A stretch of DNA of 64,000 nt, taken from positions 22,363 to 86,362 of the forward strand of contig CAMWYX010000005.1 of assembly GCA_947178575.1 (NCBI GenBank), in the 5' to 3' direction. The position numbers and the translations under genes were made by a program. This DNA comes from an uncultured Ruminococcus sp. Lineage in GTDB: Bacteria > Bacillota > Clostridia > Oscillospirales > Ruminococcaceae. The notes beneath the pieces were generated by a model. The model worked only from the letters and a program-made list of their open reading frames with translations. It did not search any database and was not told where the DNA came from. Below, piece by piece: positions 36,421 through 46,508 of the stretch. Within the stretch, counting starts at the first letter, position 1. Every line of letters starts with the position of its first letter.

Positions 36421-37293
36421 ATGAAAACACATCAGCTTATCAGATACTCACGGCAGAAAATCGCCGGACGGAGGGGAGAAATTCTGCTTATATGCCTTGT
36501 TCCTCTGAGTGCAGAAATTTTTCTGCTTCTCGGGGAAGCTGCTGTATATTGTATAATGCTGTATTTCGGAGATTTAAATCCGGCGGAACTGTTTACCGCC
36601 GGAAATATCGAGCAGACTATTATGGCTGTATTGTTCGGAATTACACGGATTATTGTTATGCCTCCGCTGTGGTGTGCGGTATCGGTGCGTATTCTTGAAA
36701 TAGTTGAAAACCGTCAGCACGAATCGGCAATGATTCGTATGCTTATAAACTGGAAATTTATCAGAAAATCAATATCTGTTTTTCTTGCAGGAAGAATTAT
36801 TTCGGCATTGGCTTTGTGTTTTCCGCTTATATTCTTTTCGGCGGCATTTATTATGCTAAGTGACGGCGGAGACTGGATAGAGCTGTTTCTTGTTGCGAAC
36901 ACAATAGTTTTCGGACTTATATCAACTGCAATCTGGGCAGGAATAAAAATAAGTCTTATGTCAGCACCTTTTTTAATGGCGGATTTTCCGGAAAAGGGAG
37001 TATGGCGGACTGTGTTCATGTCTTTAAGATTCATGCGTGGACGGCGGAAAATGCCGGTATATATTGCACTGTATTATTTTCTTCCGGTGATTACAATAAT
37101 TCCGGTATTATATTTTATTCCGGAAATTGCGGCGGCTTATGCTACCGGAATTTCAATATTCATGAAAGAGGACGAGTACTATGTCAGAACTGATTTTCAC
37201 GGCAGACTGCGAAAATCCGGTAATGCTGAAAAAATATCTCTGCGAAAGATGCGGCGTATCGCAGGGGCTGCTGCGGAAACTGAAAAACACTGA
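36421..37293 (+). CDS. Polytopic membrane protein, unknown function
   Basis: A 290-residue protein with about six hydrophobic segments (near residues 22-45, 62-85, 120-145, 150-175, 215-240), a basic N terminus and a basic C-terminal tail. I recognise no motif. It may belong to the DUF975-like group of integral membrane proteins. Its last 113 bases overlap the following pseudouridine synthase gene in another frame. The final 38 residues (after about YYVRTDFHG) are therefore doubtful and may be incidental read-through. Confidence 0.7.
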   Translation: MKTHQLIRYSRQKIAGRRGEILLICLVPLSAEIFLLLGEAAVYCIMLYFGDLNPAELFTAGNIEQTIMAVLFGITRIIVMPPLWCAVSVRILEIVENRQHESAMIRMLINWKFIRKSISVFLAGRIISALALCFPLIFFSAAFIMLSDGGDWIELFLVANTIVFGLISTAIWAGIKISLMSAPFLMADFPEKGVWRTVFMSLRFMRGRRKMPVYIALYYFLPVITIIPVLYFIPEIAAAYATGISIFMKEDEYYVRTDFHGRLRKSGNAEKISLRKMRRIAGAAAETEKH

Positions 37294-38032
37294 CGGCGGA
37301 ATAACCAGAAACGGAAACCATATCCGGACGGTTGACGAAGTATTCTGCGGAGATGTTATTGTTCTGAATATGGACGAAACAGGAGGTTCTGCGAATATTG
37401 TTCCTAACGGAAATCTTTCGGCGGATATAGTTTACCAAAATCAGAATCTTGTTGTATTCAATAAACCTTCGGGAATGCCGGTTCACCCGTCTGTCAGGCA
37501 CAGAAATGATACTCTTGCGAATTGGTTTGCATATCTTTATCCCGACTGCGTATTCCGAGCCGTAAACCGGCTTGATAAGGATACGTCGGGACTTTGTATT
37601 ATTGCTAAAAATGCCTACTCTGCGAATTTATTACAGCACAATTGTGAAAAGATATATTATGCGGCAGTTCACGGAAAAACAGATGAGACCGGACATATTG
37701 ACGCTCCCATAGCGAGGGAGCAGGAAAGCATAATCATAAGATGTGTGCGGAGCGACGGCAGGAAAGCAGTTACGGATTACCGGAAAATTGCAGAAAATGA
37801 TGAATTTTCACTTCTGGAAATACATCTTGAAACCGGACGTACACATCAGATAAGAGTTCATATGAGCTATTCCGGACACCCTCTTGCCGGTGATGAACTA
37901 TACGGCGGAAGCCGTGAAAAAATAGGCAGACAGGCACTTCATTGCGGAAAAATCACTTTCCGAGAGCCGGAAACAGGAGAATTTATAACCGCTGAAGCTG
38001 AACTGCCGCAAGATATAAAAAGTTTATTCTAA
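37181..38032 (+). CDS. RluA-family pseudouridine synthase
   Basis: Isomerises uridines in rRNA or tRNA. The catalytic aspartate is D132 in AVNRLDKDTSGL. FNKPSGMPVHPS, ETGRTHQIRVHMSYSGHPLAGDELYGG and a partial S4-like N terminus (LKKYLCERCGVSQGLLRKLK) place it with RluD/YlyB-type enzymes. The site specificity is not readable. The ATG at 37181 has AAAGAGGA upstream, inside the preceding gene, so the two overlap by 113 bases. Confidence 0.92.
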   Translation: MSELIFTADCENPVMLKKYLCERCGVSQGLLRKLKNTDGGITRNGNHIRTVDEVFCGDVIVLNMDETGGSANIVPNGNLSADIVYQNQNLVVFNKPSGMPVHPSVRHRNDTLANWFAYLYPDCVFRAVNRLDKDTSGLCIIAKNAYSANLLQHNCEKIYYAAVHGKTDETGHIDAPIAREQESIIIRCVRSDGRKAVTDYRKIAENDEFSLLEIHLETGRTHQIRVHMSYSGHPLAGDELYGGSREKIGRQALHCGKITFREPETGEFITAEAELPQDIKSLF

Positions 38033-38063
38033 AAAAATTATTTTTATCAGGGAGAAAAATTTT

Positions 38064-38531
38064 ATGAAAAAAATTGCAAGTTTTCAGGTTGACCATACAA
38101 AATTCGGAATCGGAATGTACATATCAAGAGTTGACGGCGATGTTGTAACATACGATGTCCGCATGGTAAGACCAAACGGCGGAGCTTATATTTCAAATCC
38201 GTCACTTCACACAATAGAACATCTTTTTGCAACATATGCACGCAACAGCAGATTTTCCGAAAGTATTATATATGTCGGTCCAATGGGCTGTCGTACAGGA
38301 TTTTATCTTCTTACACGTGATGATATGAGCGGAAATGATGCCATTTCTCTTGTACGTGACGCATACAGATTTATTGCGGATTTCAGCGGTGAAATTCCCG
38401 GCTGTACTGCTGTTGAATGCGGAAATTATCTGGAACATGACCTCGAATCCGCTAAAAAAGATGTTCTGCCTCTGCTTGAAAAACTTGAGAATTACACACC
38501 GGAAATGCTGGATTATAATTTTAAAAATTAA
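38064..38531 (+). CDS. luxS: S-ribosylhomocysteine lyase LuxS
   Basis: Splits S-ribosylhomocysteine to homocysteine and DPD, the precursor of autoinducer-2. In 155 residues, the metal-binding HxxEH is HTIEH (H49, H53), the third ligand is in CGNYLEHD, and PMGCRTGFYL is conserved. It is transcribed alone between the pseudouridine synthase and M23 peptidase genes. The nucleosidase that feeds it (Pfs/MtnN) is not in the window. Confidence 0.96.
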   Translation: MKKIASFQVDHTKFGIGMYISRVDGDVVTYDVRMVRPNGGAYISNPSLHTIEHLFATYARNSRFSESIIYVGPMGCRTGFYLLTRDDMSGNDAISLVRDAYRFIADFSGEIPGCTAVECGNYLEHDLESAKKDVLPLLEKLENYTPEMLDYNFKN

Positions 38532-38567
38532 TTTTCGGAATTTTTTGATTATTCTGAGGTGTATATT

Positions 38568-40304
38568 TTGAAATTCATTGAATCATTGTTTATACGTGCC
38601 GGAATTTTTGCAGTAAAATTTTTAACAGTGATAATTATTGCCGTATGTAGTATGTTCTCTTTTATATTTCGTGGAATACGTCGTTTTATAATGTGGATTT
38701 TCCGTGAATTTACAGAATCATTCCGGCATAGAGTGAGTGTTTCAAACAGACTTGTTGCAGAGATTCGCAGGACAAAAAAATCAGGAGGGAAGCCCTATAT
38801 CACAGCGGTAATGAACTTTATCGGTTCATTTTTTTTCGGCGAGGACGGCGTGATATATACGGCATTTAACTATATTCTCCCGATAGTTTCGGCAGCGTTC
38901 CTTATTGGTGTTGTAAGATACAGTTCAGGACTTCAATATGGTCTTGCCGTGGAATACAACGGTAAGGAACTTGGAATTATTATGGCTGAAGCAGATTTTG
39001 AGGAAGCCGAAAGAGATGTCCGGCAGAGAATTTCACATGATAATAATGATGAGATTATTGACCTTTCCGCAAAATTTGCTCTTAAGGCAATATCTTCGGA
39101 CGATAAGTTAATAAGTTCCGGACAGCTTGCGGATAAGATTCTGGAAGCATCGGACGAGGAACTTACCGAGGCTTACGGAATTTATATTGACGGTTCGTTT
39201 ATCGGAGCTGTAAAAAATAAGAAAGCTGTTCAGGACGCTCTTGACAAGAATCTTCTTGACTATAAGCCGGACGGAATCGTAAAGGAAGTCAAATACGCCA
39301 GCAAAATAGAATATATCAAGGGTATATATCTTGCCGACAGCGTGCGGAGCGAAAAGGATACGATTGCACTTCTTACATCATCGACTGAGAATATTCACCC
39401 GTATGTTGTCCAGAAAGATGATACGGAACTTTCAATTGTTCAGAAATTCGGCATGAAGCTTGATGATTTTTTCAGAATGAATCCGAAAGCAGAAAATAAA
39501 CTGAAAGCCGGTCAGATTGTCAGTGTCGCAGAAAGCGAGCGTTATCTGCCTGTACAATATGTCCGTGAGCTTGAAACAATTACTTTTCTTGATTATGAAA
39601 CAGTGGAAGTCGAAACAAGTTCGCTCAGTATAGGAATCCGTGCGGTTCTTGTCAAGGGTGAACGTGGAGAAAAGAAAAGCAGTGTTGAAATAACATACGT
39701 AGACGGAATAGAAAAATCACGAAAAGTGCTTAAAAGTTATATTACAAAAAAACCAGTAGTGGAAACTATCGGAATCGGAACATATTCGGCGATTCCCGAT
39801 GACCCCCAGACGGTTTATTTCGGTTCGCCGCTGGTAGGAACGGGAGAGATGGGCTGGCCGGTTGACGGCGGCTGGGTCAGCGACAGCTTTATATCCGACC
39901 GGAATCATAAGGGAATGGATATTGCGGCTTCCGAGGGTACTGAAATATACGCCGCCAAGGAAGGCTGGGTTGTGGCATCGGGCTGGAACTCCGGAGGTTA
40001 CGGAAATATGGTAATGATAGAGCATGAGGACGGCTATTCAACTCTTTATGCCCATATGATAATGGTATACGCTGCCGAGGGACAGTATGTCACAAAGGGT
40101 CAGCTTATCGGATTTGTCGGAAATACCGGAAATTCATTCGGAGACCACTGCCATTTTGAAGTTCGTAGTCAGGGAATATGCGTTGACCCGTCAGGATTCC
40201 TGAATACTCAGAATATTTACAAAGAAGATGAAGATACAGAAAATAAAGATATGGAAATTTATTCCGAAAGTGAATATCCAGAATACAACGAAATTCAGTG
40301 GTGA
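38568..40304 (+). CDS. Membrane-anchored M23 peptidase with LysM and G5 domains
   Basis: A 578-residue cell-wall endopeptidase. It has helices at about residues 10-32 and 105-125, an extracytoplasmic region, a LysM peptidoglycan-binding module (VVQKDDTELSIVQKFGMKL), a G5 domain (TITFLDYETVEVETSS) and a C-terminal M23 domain. All zinc ligands are present: HKGMD, then HCHFEV, with YSTLYAHM between. G5-M23 fusions act in septal or spore peptidoglycan remodelling. I prefer the TTG at 38568, 8 bases after GAGG; a GTG at 38559 overlaps that site. Confidence 0.88.
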   Translation: MKFIESLFIRAGIFAVKFLTVIIIAVCSMFSFIFRGIRRFIMWIFREFTESFRHRVSVSNRLVAEIRRTKKSGGKPYITAVMNFIGSFFFGEDGVIYTAFNYILPIVSAAFLIGVVRYSSGLQYGLAVEYNGKELGIIMAEADFEEAERDVRQRISHDNNDEIIDLSAKFALKAISSDDKLISSGQLADKILEASDEELTEAYGIYIDGSFIGAVKNKKAVQDALDKNLLDYKPDGIVKEVKYASKIEYIKGIYLADSVRSEKDTIALLTSSTENIHPYVVQKDDTELSIVQKFGMKLDDFFRMNPKAENKLKAGQIVSVAESERYLPVQYVRELETITFLDYETVEVETSSLSIGIRAVLVKGERGEKKSSVEITYVDGIEKSRKVLKSYITKKPVVETIGIGTYSAIPDDPQTVYFGSPLVGTGEMGWPVDGGWVSDSFISDRNHKGMDIAASEGTEIYAAKEGWVVASGWNSGGYGNMVMIEHEDGYSTLYAHMIMVYAAEGQYVTKGQLIGFVGNTGNSFGDHCHFEVRSQGICVDPSGFLNTQNIYKEDEDTENKDMEIYSESEYPEYNEIQW

Positions 40305-40369
40305 AAGAAATTTACAGAATTTCTGCAGTAAAAATCTGTTAAGATGTTAGTTTTGTGAAAAGTGTATAA

Positions 40370-40411
40370 AAAACGGTGCAGATGTGAAATAAAAATCTGC
40401 ACCGATTTTTT
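40370..40411 (+). terminator. Intrinsic terminator after the M23 peptidase gene
   Basis: A 10-bp perfect stem (40374-40383 with 40395-40404), then ATTTTTT. Confidence 0.92.
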
Positions 40412-40421
40412 CCTGCAGGTG

Positions 40422-40450
40422 TTGCAAAATATGATAAATTGTGGTATAAT
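40422..40450 (+). promoter_or_regulatory. Promoter of the S10-spc-alpha operon
   Basis: TTGCAA at 40422-40427, 17 bases, TATAAT at 40445-40450. It starts a leader of about 355 bases before rpsJ. Confidence 0.8.
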
Positions 40451-40456
40451 CTGTAT

Positions 40457-40797
40457 TGTTGAGTCGGTGCATTGGTTTGCACCTGCTGCAAGATATGCGT
40501 TGAAGCAGAAGGTGGCTGCCGGTATGGCAGGGAATTTCTGCTGAGTATGTCCGATTTCAAACCGGGCGAGAGGGATATTGGACACTGTATTGTGTTTTTC
40601 TGTAATCATACTGAATTATGTCAGTCATGCTTTGTCGGTCTGATGTTTTATGATTTGTCAGTACGTGTGCAGATTCTTACTGTGTCTGTTAATATCGCTG
40701 CACTCGAAAATATCTTGTTTTCGAGTTTTTTTGTCAGATGCAGCGTGGAACACTCGGCAACGTGTGTATATCCCGTTCAACGTCCCCAATACCACTC
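40457..40797 (+). promoter_or_regulatory. Structured leader of the S10 operon with internal terminator
   Basis: A region without a gene. From the 5' end it holds a GGTGCA/TGCACC hairpin (40466-40483), then an interrupted helix GCAGAA...TTCTGC (40505-40541) enclosing CTGCC/GGCAG. Next comes a GTGCAG/CTGCAC pairing near 40667-40704. Last is an intrinsic terminator: CTCGAAAA (40703-40710) with TTTTCGAG (40718-40725) and seven T. This layout suggests transcription attenuation, probably by a ribosomal protein. Small ORFs here lack support. Confidence 0.7.
40703..40732 (+). terminator. Attenuator-type terminator in the S10 leader
   Basis: An 8-bp perfect stem with a 7-base loop and seven T, about 80 bases before the rpsJ start. 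Confidence 0.85.
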
Positions 40798-40812
40798 AAG
40801 GAGGCGAAAAGA

Positions 40813-41127
40813 ATGGCAGTCAACGAAAGAATCAGATTCAGAATCAAAGGCTACGACCACGCTACAGTTGATATTGCTGCAGCAAAAATCGTTGAGGCAG
40901 CTAAGAGAAGCGGTGCAAGAGTTTCAGGTCCTATACCGCTCCCTACAAATAAGGAGATAATCACTATCCTTCGTGCTACTCATAAGTACAAGGACAGCCG
41001 TGAGCAGTTTGAGATGAGAACTCACAAGAGACTTATCGACGTGCTCCGTCCTACAGAAAAGACAACTGCTGCTTTTGATAAGCTTGAACTCCCCGCAGGC
41101 GTAGATGTCGTTATGGAAGTTAAGTAA
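40813..41127 (+). CDS. rpsJ: 30S ribosomal protein S10
   Basis: First gene of the ribosomal superoperon. S10 also acts in NusB-dependent antitermination. The 104 residues start [16 protein letters not shown], with the loop [10 protein letters not shown] conserved. AAGGAGG lies 8 bases before the ATG. An upstream in-frame start at 40738 falls right after the leader terminator and lacks family homology. Confidence 0.97.
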   Translation: MAVNERIRFRIKGYDHATVDIAAAKIVEAAKRSGARVSGPIPLPTNKEIITILRATHKYKDSREQFEMRTHKRLIDVLRPTEKTTAAFDKLELPAGVDVVMEVK

Positions 41128-41190
41128 TTTCCAGTCTATGTCCCAAAAATACCGTCCGGGAAACGGAATGGCGGTAGTCCGCCGGTCAAG

Positions 41191-41208
41191 TTGATATAAA
41201 TATATCAA
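41191..41208. other. AT-rich palindrome in the rpsJ-rplC spacer
   Basis: TTGATATA-AA-TATATCAA, preceded by a GGCGGTAGTCCGCC hairpin. These are probably mRNA folding or processing elements in the 108-base spacer between rpsJ and rplC. Confidence 0.5.
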
Positions 41209-41235
41209 CCAATAACCTGTCAGGAGGAAATGGAA

Positions 41236-41868
41236 ATGCAGAAAGGCATTATCGGAAAGAAAATCGGTATGACACAGATTTTCGATGAATCAGGAAAAGT
41301 TATTCCTGTTACAGTAATTGAAGCCGGTCCTTGTGTTGTAGTTCAGAAAAAAACCGTTGAAAATGACGGATATGCTGCTCTTCAGCTCGGATTCGGCGAC
41401 GTTAAGGTTCAGAGAGTGAACAAGCCAATGAAAGGTCATTTCGGAAAGGCTGACGTAGCCTGCAAGAAAACACTCAAGGAATTCAGACTCGATGACTGTG
41501 ATTCGCTCAATGTCGGCGACATCATCAAGGCAGATGTTTTTGCTGCCGGAGATGCTGTAGATGTTGTAGGAATCAGCAAAGGTAAAGGATTTCAGGGTGC
41601 TATAAAGCGTCACAATCAGCACAGACTCAAGGAAACTCACGGTACAGGCCCTGTTCACAGACAGGCCGGTTCAATGGGTGCTTGCTCGTCCCCGTCAAGA
41701 ATCTACAAGGGCAAGGGCATGGCAGGTCATATGGGTGCTGAACAGGTTACAGTTCAGAATCTCGAAATCGTTAAAATAGACGCAGAAAACAATCTCATCG
41801 CTATCAAGGGTGCTGTTCCGGGTCCAAAGGGCGGAATCGTTTATATCGTTGACAGCGTTAAAGCTTAA
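41236..41868 (+). CDS. rplC: 50S ribosomal protein L3
   Basis: An early 50S assembly protein. The 210 residues begin [16 protein letters not shown] and carry the extended loop [20 protein letters not shown] that reaches the peptidyl transferase centre. The ATG at 41236 is 8 bases after AGGAGG; an ATG at 41230 is too close to it. Confidence 0.96.
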   Translation: MQKGIIGKKIGMTQIFDESGKVIPVTVIEAGPCVVVQKKTVENDGYAALQLGFGDVKVQRVNKPMKGHFGKADVACKKTLKEFRLDDCDSLNVGDIIKADVFAAGDAVDVVGISKGKGFQGAIKRHNQHRLKETHGTGPVHRQAGSMGACSSPSRIYKGKGMAGHMGAEQVTVQNLEIVKIDAENNLIAIKGAVPGPKGGIVYIVDSVKA

Positions 41869-41885
41869 GGAAGGAGGAAACGTAA

Positions 41886-42509
41886 ATGTCTGTAATTTCA
41901 GTATTTGATATGGCTGGAAATAAAGTTTCCGAAACAGAGCTCAATGACGGTGTGTTCGGAATTACTCCCAACGAAGGCGTTATGCACGCTATGGTAGTTA
42001 ATTACCTCGCAAATCAGAGACAGGGTACGCAGTCTACACTTACAAGAACAGAAGTAAGAGGCGGAGGCAGAAAACCCTGGAGACAGAAGGGTACAGGTCA
42101 TGCAAGACAGGGTTCGACACGTGCTCCTCAGTGGGTACACGGCGGTGTTGCTCTCGGTCCGAAACCACGTGACTACAGATATGCTCTCAACAAGAAAGTA
42201 AGAAGACTTGCAATGAAGTCGGCTCTTTCTTCAAAGGTTATCGACAATAACATGATAGTTCTCGATTCTCTTGCTCTCGACAGCTTCAGGACAAAGACAA
42301 TCGTTGAAATGCTCAAGGCTCTCAATGTAGAGGGAAAGGCTCTTATCGTTACTGCCGAGGCTGATACAAAAGTTATCAAAAGCGCAGCCAATATCCCCGG
42401 TGTTAAGACTGCTGCTGTAAATACTCTTAATGTTTACGATATTCTCAACTATGACAAGTTCATCGTTGTAAAGAATGCCGTAGGAAAAATCGAGGAGGTG
42501 TACGCATAA
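41886..42509 (+). CDS. rplD: 50S ribosomal protein L4
   Basis: Lines the exit tunnel with the loop [20 protein letters not shown]. In E. coli it represses its own S10 operon, and it is a candidate ligand for the leader here. 207 residues, one-base overlap with rplW. Confidence 0.97.
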   Translation: MSVISVFDMAGNKVSETELNDGVFGITPNEGVMHAMVVNYLANQRQGTQSTLTRTEVRGGGRKPWRQKGTGHARQGSTRAPQWVHGGVALGPKPRDYRYALNKKVRRLAMKSALSSKVIDNNMIVLDSLALDSFRTKTIVEMLKALNVEGKALIVTAEADTKVIKSAANIPGVKTAAVNTLNVYDILNYDKFIVVKNAVGKIEEVYA

Positions 42510-42802
42510 TGAAAACAGCTCAGGATATTATAATCAGACCTGTTATCACTGAAAAGTCAATGGACGGTCTTCAGGAAGGAAAGTACACTTTCAAGGTTGC
42601 CAAGGACGCTACAAAGCCTGAAATCAAAAAGGCTGTAGAAAAGCTTTTCGGCGTTGAAGTAGCCAAGGTTACTACAATGAACGTAAAGGGAAAGATGAAG
42701 CGTGTAGGCAGATATGAGGGAATGACTGCCACATGGAAAAAAGCAATCATTACTCTTACTCCCGATTCAAAGGCTATCGAGTTCTTCGAGGGAATGTATT
42801 AA
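42509..42802 (+). CDS. rplW: 50S ribosomal protein L23
   Basis: At the tunnel exit, docking site for trigger factor and SRP. 97 residues with [13 protein letters not shown] and a basic [11 protein letters not shown] loop. Start overlaps the L4 stop (TAATG). Two small hairpins (42801-42817, 42826-42840) fill the spacer to rplB. Confidence 0.96.
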   Translation: MKTAQDIIIRPVITEKSMDGLQEGKYTFKVAKDATKPEIKKAVEKLFGVEVAKVTTMNVKGKMKRVGRYEGMTATWKKAIITLTPDSKAIEFFEGMY

Positions 42803-42874
42803 TCAGCAAAACTGATTAAAGTTATGGGAGTGATGCTCCCGCAAAAAATGCATTATAACAAGGAGTTGAAATAA

Positions 42875-43708
42875 ATGGCTATCAAAACCTACAAGCCTAC
42901 GACGCCTTCAAGACGTCAGATGACTGTAACAGATTATTCTGTTCTGTCAAAGGTTGAGCCGGAAAAAAGCCTTCTCGAACCCCTGAAGAAGAAGTCGGGA
43001 AGAAACAGCTACGGCAGAATAACAGTCCGTCACAGAGGCGGCGGAAACAGAAGAAAATACCGTGTTATCGATTTCAAGCGTGATAAAGATAATATGATTG
43101 CTACTGTACTCACACTCGAGTACGACCCGAACAGAAGCGCATTTATCGCTCTCGTTCAGTATGAGGACGGAGAAAAGAGATATATTCTCGCTCCTAACGG
43201 ACTTAAGGTCGGCGATAAGGTTGAGTCAGGTCAGGAAGCCGACATCAAGCCCGGCAACGCTCTCAAGCTTGCTGATATTCCGGTCGGTACATTTATCCAC
43301 GCTATCGAACTTTATCCCGGAAAGGGAGCACAGCTCGTAAGAAGTGCAGGAAATCAGGCACAGCTCATGGGCAAGGAAGAAAAATACGCTCTCGTAAGAC
43401 TTCCCTCCGGCGAAATGAGAAAAGTTCCGATTGGCTGTAAGGCTGCAATCGGTCAGGTTTCAAATATCGACCACGAAAACGTGAACTACGGTAAAGCAGG
43501 ACGTGTAAGAAATATGGGCTGGAGACCTACAGTCCGTGGTTCTGTCATGAACCCGTGTGACCACCCGCACGGCGGTGGTGAGGGTAAATCTCCTGTCGGA
43601 CGTCCGGGACCTGTTACACCTTGGGGCAAACCTGCTCTCGGTTACAAGACCCGTAAGACTCACAACAGAACCGATAAGTTCATCGTAAAACGCCGCAACG
43701 GCAAATAA
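42875..43708 (+). CDS. rplB: 50S ribosomal protein L2
   Basis: Needed for peptidyl transfer and subunit joining. 277 residues with the conserved [20 protein letters not shown] near the C terminus. Confidence 0.98.
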   Translation: MAIKTYKPTTPSRRQMTVTDYSVLSKVEPEKSLLEPLKKKSGRNSYGRITVRHRGGGNRRKYRVIDFKRDKDNMIATVLTLEYDPNRSAFIALVQYEDGEKRYILAPNGLKVGDKVESGQEADIKPGNALKLADIPVGTFIHAIELYPGKGAQLVRSAGNQAQLMGKEEKYALVRLPSGEMRKVPIGCKAAIGQVSNIDHENVNYGKAGRVRNMGWRPTVRGSVMNPCDHPHGGGEGKSPVGRPGPVTPWGKPALGYKTRKTHNRTDKFIVKRRNGK

Positions 43709-43728
43709 TCGAAAGGAGAAACTGAAAC

Positions 43729-44013
43729 ATGAGTAGAAGTATTAAAAAAGGACCATACGTTCAGGAGGTTCTCCTTAAGAGAGTTATGGCTATGAATGAA
43801 GCCGGCGAAAAAAAGGTTCTCAAGACCTGGAGCCGTTCATCTACAATATTCCCTGATTTCGTAGGTCACACATTCGCTGTTCATGACGGACGTAAGCACG
43901 TTCCGGTATACGTAACAGAGGATATGGTAGGTCATAAACTCGGCGAGTTTGCACCTACAAGAACCTATAAGGGTCATGCCGGTTCAAAGACATCAAACAA
44001 CGGTAAGAAATAA
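43729..44013 (+). CDS. rpsS: 30S ribosomal protein S19
   Basis: Head protein touching the A-site tRNA. 94 residues starting [12 protein letters not shown], with [20 protein letters not shown] and [14 protein letters not shown] conserved. Confidence 0.97.
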   Translation: MSRSIKKGPYVQEVLLKRVMAMNEAGEKKVLKTWSRSSTIFPDFVGHTFAVHDGRKHVPVYVTEDMVGHKLGEFAPTRTYKGHAGSKTSNNGKK

Positions 44014-44032
44014 GCGGAAGGAGGAGCTATAG

Positions 44033-44368
44033 ATGGAAGCGAGAGCTTATTTAAGAAATGCTCGTATATCACCCAGAAAGGTGCAGATCGTTCTCGATCT
44101 TATCAGAAACAAGCCGCTCGACACCGCATTGGCTGCTTTGGAACTCACTCCTAAGGCTGCAAGTCCTATCGTATCAAAGCTTGTAAAATCAGCTCAGGCA
44201 AATGCCGTAAACAATTTCAGTATGGACGGCGATAACCTCTATGTGGCAGAGTGCTTCGTAACACCCGGCCCGATTATGAAGAGAATCATGCCGAGAGCTC
44301 AGGGCAGAGCATTCAGAATATTAAAGAGAACATCACACATCACAGTTGTTCTTAAAGAAAAAGAATAA
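44033..44368 (+). CDS. rplV: 50S ribosomal protein L22
   Basis: Exit-tunnel protein. 111 residues with [19 protein letters not shown] and the tunnel hairpin ending [17 protein letters not shown]. Confidence 0.97.
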   Translation: MEARAYLRNARISPRKVQIVLDLIRNKPLDTALAALELTPKAASPIVSKLVKSAQANAVNNFSMDGDNLYVAECFVTPGPIMKRIMPRAQGRAFRILKRTSHITVVLKEKE

Positions 44369-44387
44369 TCCCAAGGAGGTCTGATTA

Positions 44388-45182
44388 ATGGGACAGAAAG
44401 TTAATCCGCACGGTCTTCGTGTCGGCGTTATTAAGGATTGGGATTCACGCTGGTACGCCAATAAGGCAGATTTCGGCAATACACTCGTTGAGGACTACAA
44501 TGTCCGTAACTTCATTAAGAAGAACTTGTATGCAGCAGGTGTTCCCAGAATCGAAATCGAGCGTTTTGCCGATAAGGTAAGAATCCACATTCACTGTGCT
44601 AAGCCGGGTATCGTTATCGGCAGACAGGGTGCAGAAATCGAGAAGCTCAGAGAGAAACTCGGCAAAATGATGGACATGAACAAGGACAGAATCTATCTCA
44701 ATATCGTTGAGGTAAAACAGCCCGATATGGACTCACAGCTCGTGGCAGAAAAGATTGCTCTCGACCTTGAAAACAGAGTATCTTTCAGACGTGCCATGAA
44801 ACAGTCAATCGGCAGAACCATGAGACTCGGAGCAAAGGGTATCAAGGTTAAGGTATCAGGCAGACTTGCCGGTGCCGAAATTGCAAGAAGCGAAAGCTAT
44901 CACGAAGGTACAATCCCGCTTCAGACTATCCGTGCTGACATCGATTACGGATTCGCAGAGGCTGATACAACGTACGGAAAACTCGGCGTAAAGGTTTGGA
45001 TTTATAAGGGCGAAGTTCTCAAGGGCGATGCTGCCAAGGCTGCTGCTCAGAGAGAAAAGACCGAGAGAAGAAACCGCCGTGATGACGGAAACCGCCGCCG
45101 CCGTGACGACAGACGTGACGGAAACAGACGTGGAGGAAGAGGTTTCAACCGTACTGCAAAAAGAGAAGGAGGTAACCAGTAA
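44388..45182 (+). CDS. rpsC: 30S ribosomal protein S3 with Arg-rich C-terminal tail
   Basis: mRNA-entry protein with helicase activity. 264 residues: KH domain with [18 protein letters not shown], then the S3 C-terminal domain to about residue 215. It ends in a charged tail of about 40 residues ([18 protein letters not shown], then RGGRGF) that is longer than the usual 215-235 residue form. rplP overlaps by one base. Confidence 0.97.
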   Translation: MGQKVNPHGLRVGVIKDWDSRWYANKADFGNTLVEDYNVRNFIKKNLYAAGVPRIEIERFADKVRIHIHCAKPGIVIGRQGAEIEKLREKLGKMMDMNKDRIYLNIVEVKQPDMDSQLVAEKIALDLENRVSFRRAMKQSIGRTMRLGAKGIKVKVSGRLAGAEIARSESYHEGTIPLQTIRADIDYGFAEADTTYGKLGVKVWIYKGEVLKGDAAKAAAQREKTERRNRRDDGNRRRRDDRRDGNRRGGRGFNRTAKREGGNQ

Positions 45183-45604
45183 TGCTGCTTCCAAAAAGAG
45201 TAAAATACCGCAGAGTCCACAGAGGACGTCTTAAGGGTAAGGCATACAGAGGAAATAAGGTAACATACGGTGATTACGGTCTTCAGGCTCTTGAGCCGTC
45301 ATGGATTACTTCAAATCAGATTGAAGCCGCCCGTATTGCTATGACCCGTTACATCAAGAGAGGCGGTCAGGTATGGATAAAGATATTCCCTGACAAGCCG
45401 ATTACCGAAAAGCCAGCCGAAACACGAATGGGTTCAGGTAAAGGTTCTCCGGAATACTGGGTTGCAGTAGTAAAACCCGGCAGAGTGCTTTTCGAGATAA
45501 AGGGCGTAAGTGAGGAAATCGCACGTGAAGCTATGCGTCTTGCAATGCACAAGCTTCCTATCAAGTGCAAGTTCGTAACCAAGGAAGAAGGAGGAGAGCA
45601 GTAA
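45182..45604 (+). CDS. rplP: 50S ribosomal protein L16
   Basis: Organises the A-site tRNA elbow. 140 residues starting [20 protein letters not shown], with [19 protein letters not shown] conserved. One-base overlaps at both ends. Confidence 0.97.
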   Translation: MLLPKRVKYRRVHRGRLKGKAYRGNKVTYGDYGLQALEPSWITSNQIEAARIAMTRYIKRGGQVWIKIFPDKPITEKPAETRMGSGKGSPEYWVAVVKPGRVLFEIKGVSEEIAREAMRLAMHKLPIKCKFVTKEEGGEQ

Positions 45605-45804
45605 TGAAGGCATCTGAAATCAGAGAAATGTCTGTCAACGAGATGAATGAGCAGCTTACAAGCCTTAAGGAAGAGCTCTTCAATCTCCGCTTCCAGCTCG
45701 CTGTAAACCAGCTTGAGAATACAGCAAGAATCAAGGCTGTAAAGAAAGATATTGCCCGTATCAAGACATCTCTGCGTGCTGCAGAGCTTGCCGCCGAGCA
45801 GTAA
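45604..45804 (+). CDS. rpmC: 50S ribosomal protein L29
   Basis: Tunnel-exit helical hairpin protein, 66 residues, with [19 protein letters not shown]. The ATG at 45604 overlaps the L16 stop. An in-frame start at 45565 would extend it without homology. Confidence 0.95.
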   Translation: MKASEIREMSVNEMNEQLTSLKEELFNLRFQLAVNQLENTARIKAVKKDIARIKTSLRAAELAAEQ

Positions 45805-45822
45805 GAAAGGGAGGATTTAGCT

Positions 45823-46083
45823 ATGTCTACTGAAAGAAACCTTAGAAAAACAAGAGTAGGTAAGGTTGTAAGCGATAAGATGGACAAGACCGTCGTAGTT
45901 GCTATCGTTGATAACGTTAAACATCCGCTTTATAAGAAAATCATCAAGAATACCGTTAAGTTCAAGGCTCATGATGAAAATAATGAATGCAGAATCGGCG
46001 ACAGAGTCGAGATAATGGAAACACGTCCGCTTTCCAAAGACAAGAGATGGCGTGTTACCAATATCATTGAAAAGGCTAAGTAA
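45823..46083 (+). CDS. rpsQ: 30S ribosomal protein S17
   Basis: Early 16S rRNA binder, OB fold. 86 residues with [16 protein letters not shown] and [13 protein letters not shown]. Confidence 0.97.
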   Translation: MSTERNLRKTRVGKVVSDKMDKTVVVAIVDNVKHPLYKKIIKNTVKFKAHDENNECRIGDRVEIMETRPLSKDKRWRVTNIIEKAK

Positions 46084-46121
46084 TTTTATAAAAGCTTGAA
46101 GCTTGAAAGGAGGAACTCGCT

Positions 46122-46490
46122 GTGATTCAGATGCAGACTTATCTTAAAGTCGCTGATAACACAGGCGCAAAAGAGCTTATGTGTATCAGAGTTCTGGGCG
46201 GTACAAGACGCAGATATGCAAATATCGGCGATGTTGTGGTTGCTTCCGTAAAGAAAGCAACACCCGGAGGCGTTGTAAAGAAGGGCGACGTTGTAAAGGC
46301 AGTTATCGTTCGTTCAGCAAAGGGTCTCAGACGTGAGGACGGAACATATATCCGCTTCGATGAGAACGCTGCTGTTATTATCAAGGAAGACAAAAACCCC
46401 AAGGGTACACGTATTTTCGGACCTGTTGCCAAGGAGCTTCGTGAAAAGGAATACACGAAAATCCTCAGCCTCGCTCCCGAAGTTCTTTAA
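46122..46490 (+). CDS. rplN: 50S ribosomal protein L14
   Basis: At the subunit interface, site of RsfS binding. 122 residues with [20 protein letters not shown]. It starts with GTG, 8 bases after AAGGAGG; the MIQ start matches the family, so the GTG is real. Confidence 0.96.
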   Translation: MIQMQTYLKVADNTGAKELMCIRVLGGTRRRYANIGDVVVASVKKATPGGVVKKGDVVKAVIVRSAKGLRREDGTYIRFDENAAVIIKEDKNPKGTRIFGPVAKELREKEYTKILSLAPEVL

Positions 46491-46508
46491 TCGGAGGTGT
46501 CACATATC

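Noticed and set aside
40472..40960. Open frames within the S10 leader
   Set aside because: They overlap the structured leader and run into rpsJ in another frame. No ribosome binding sites or homology.
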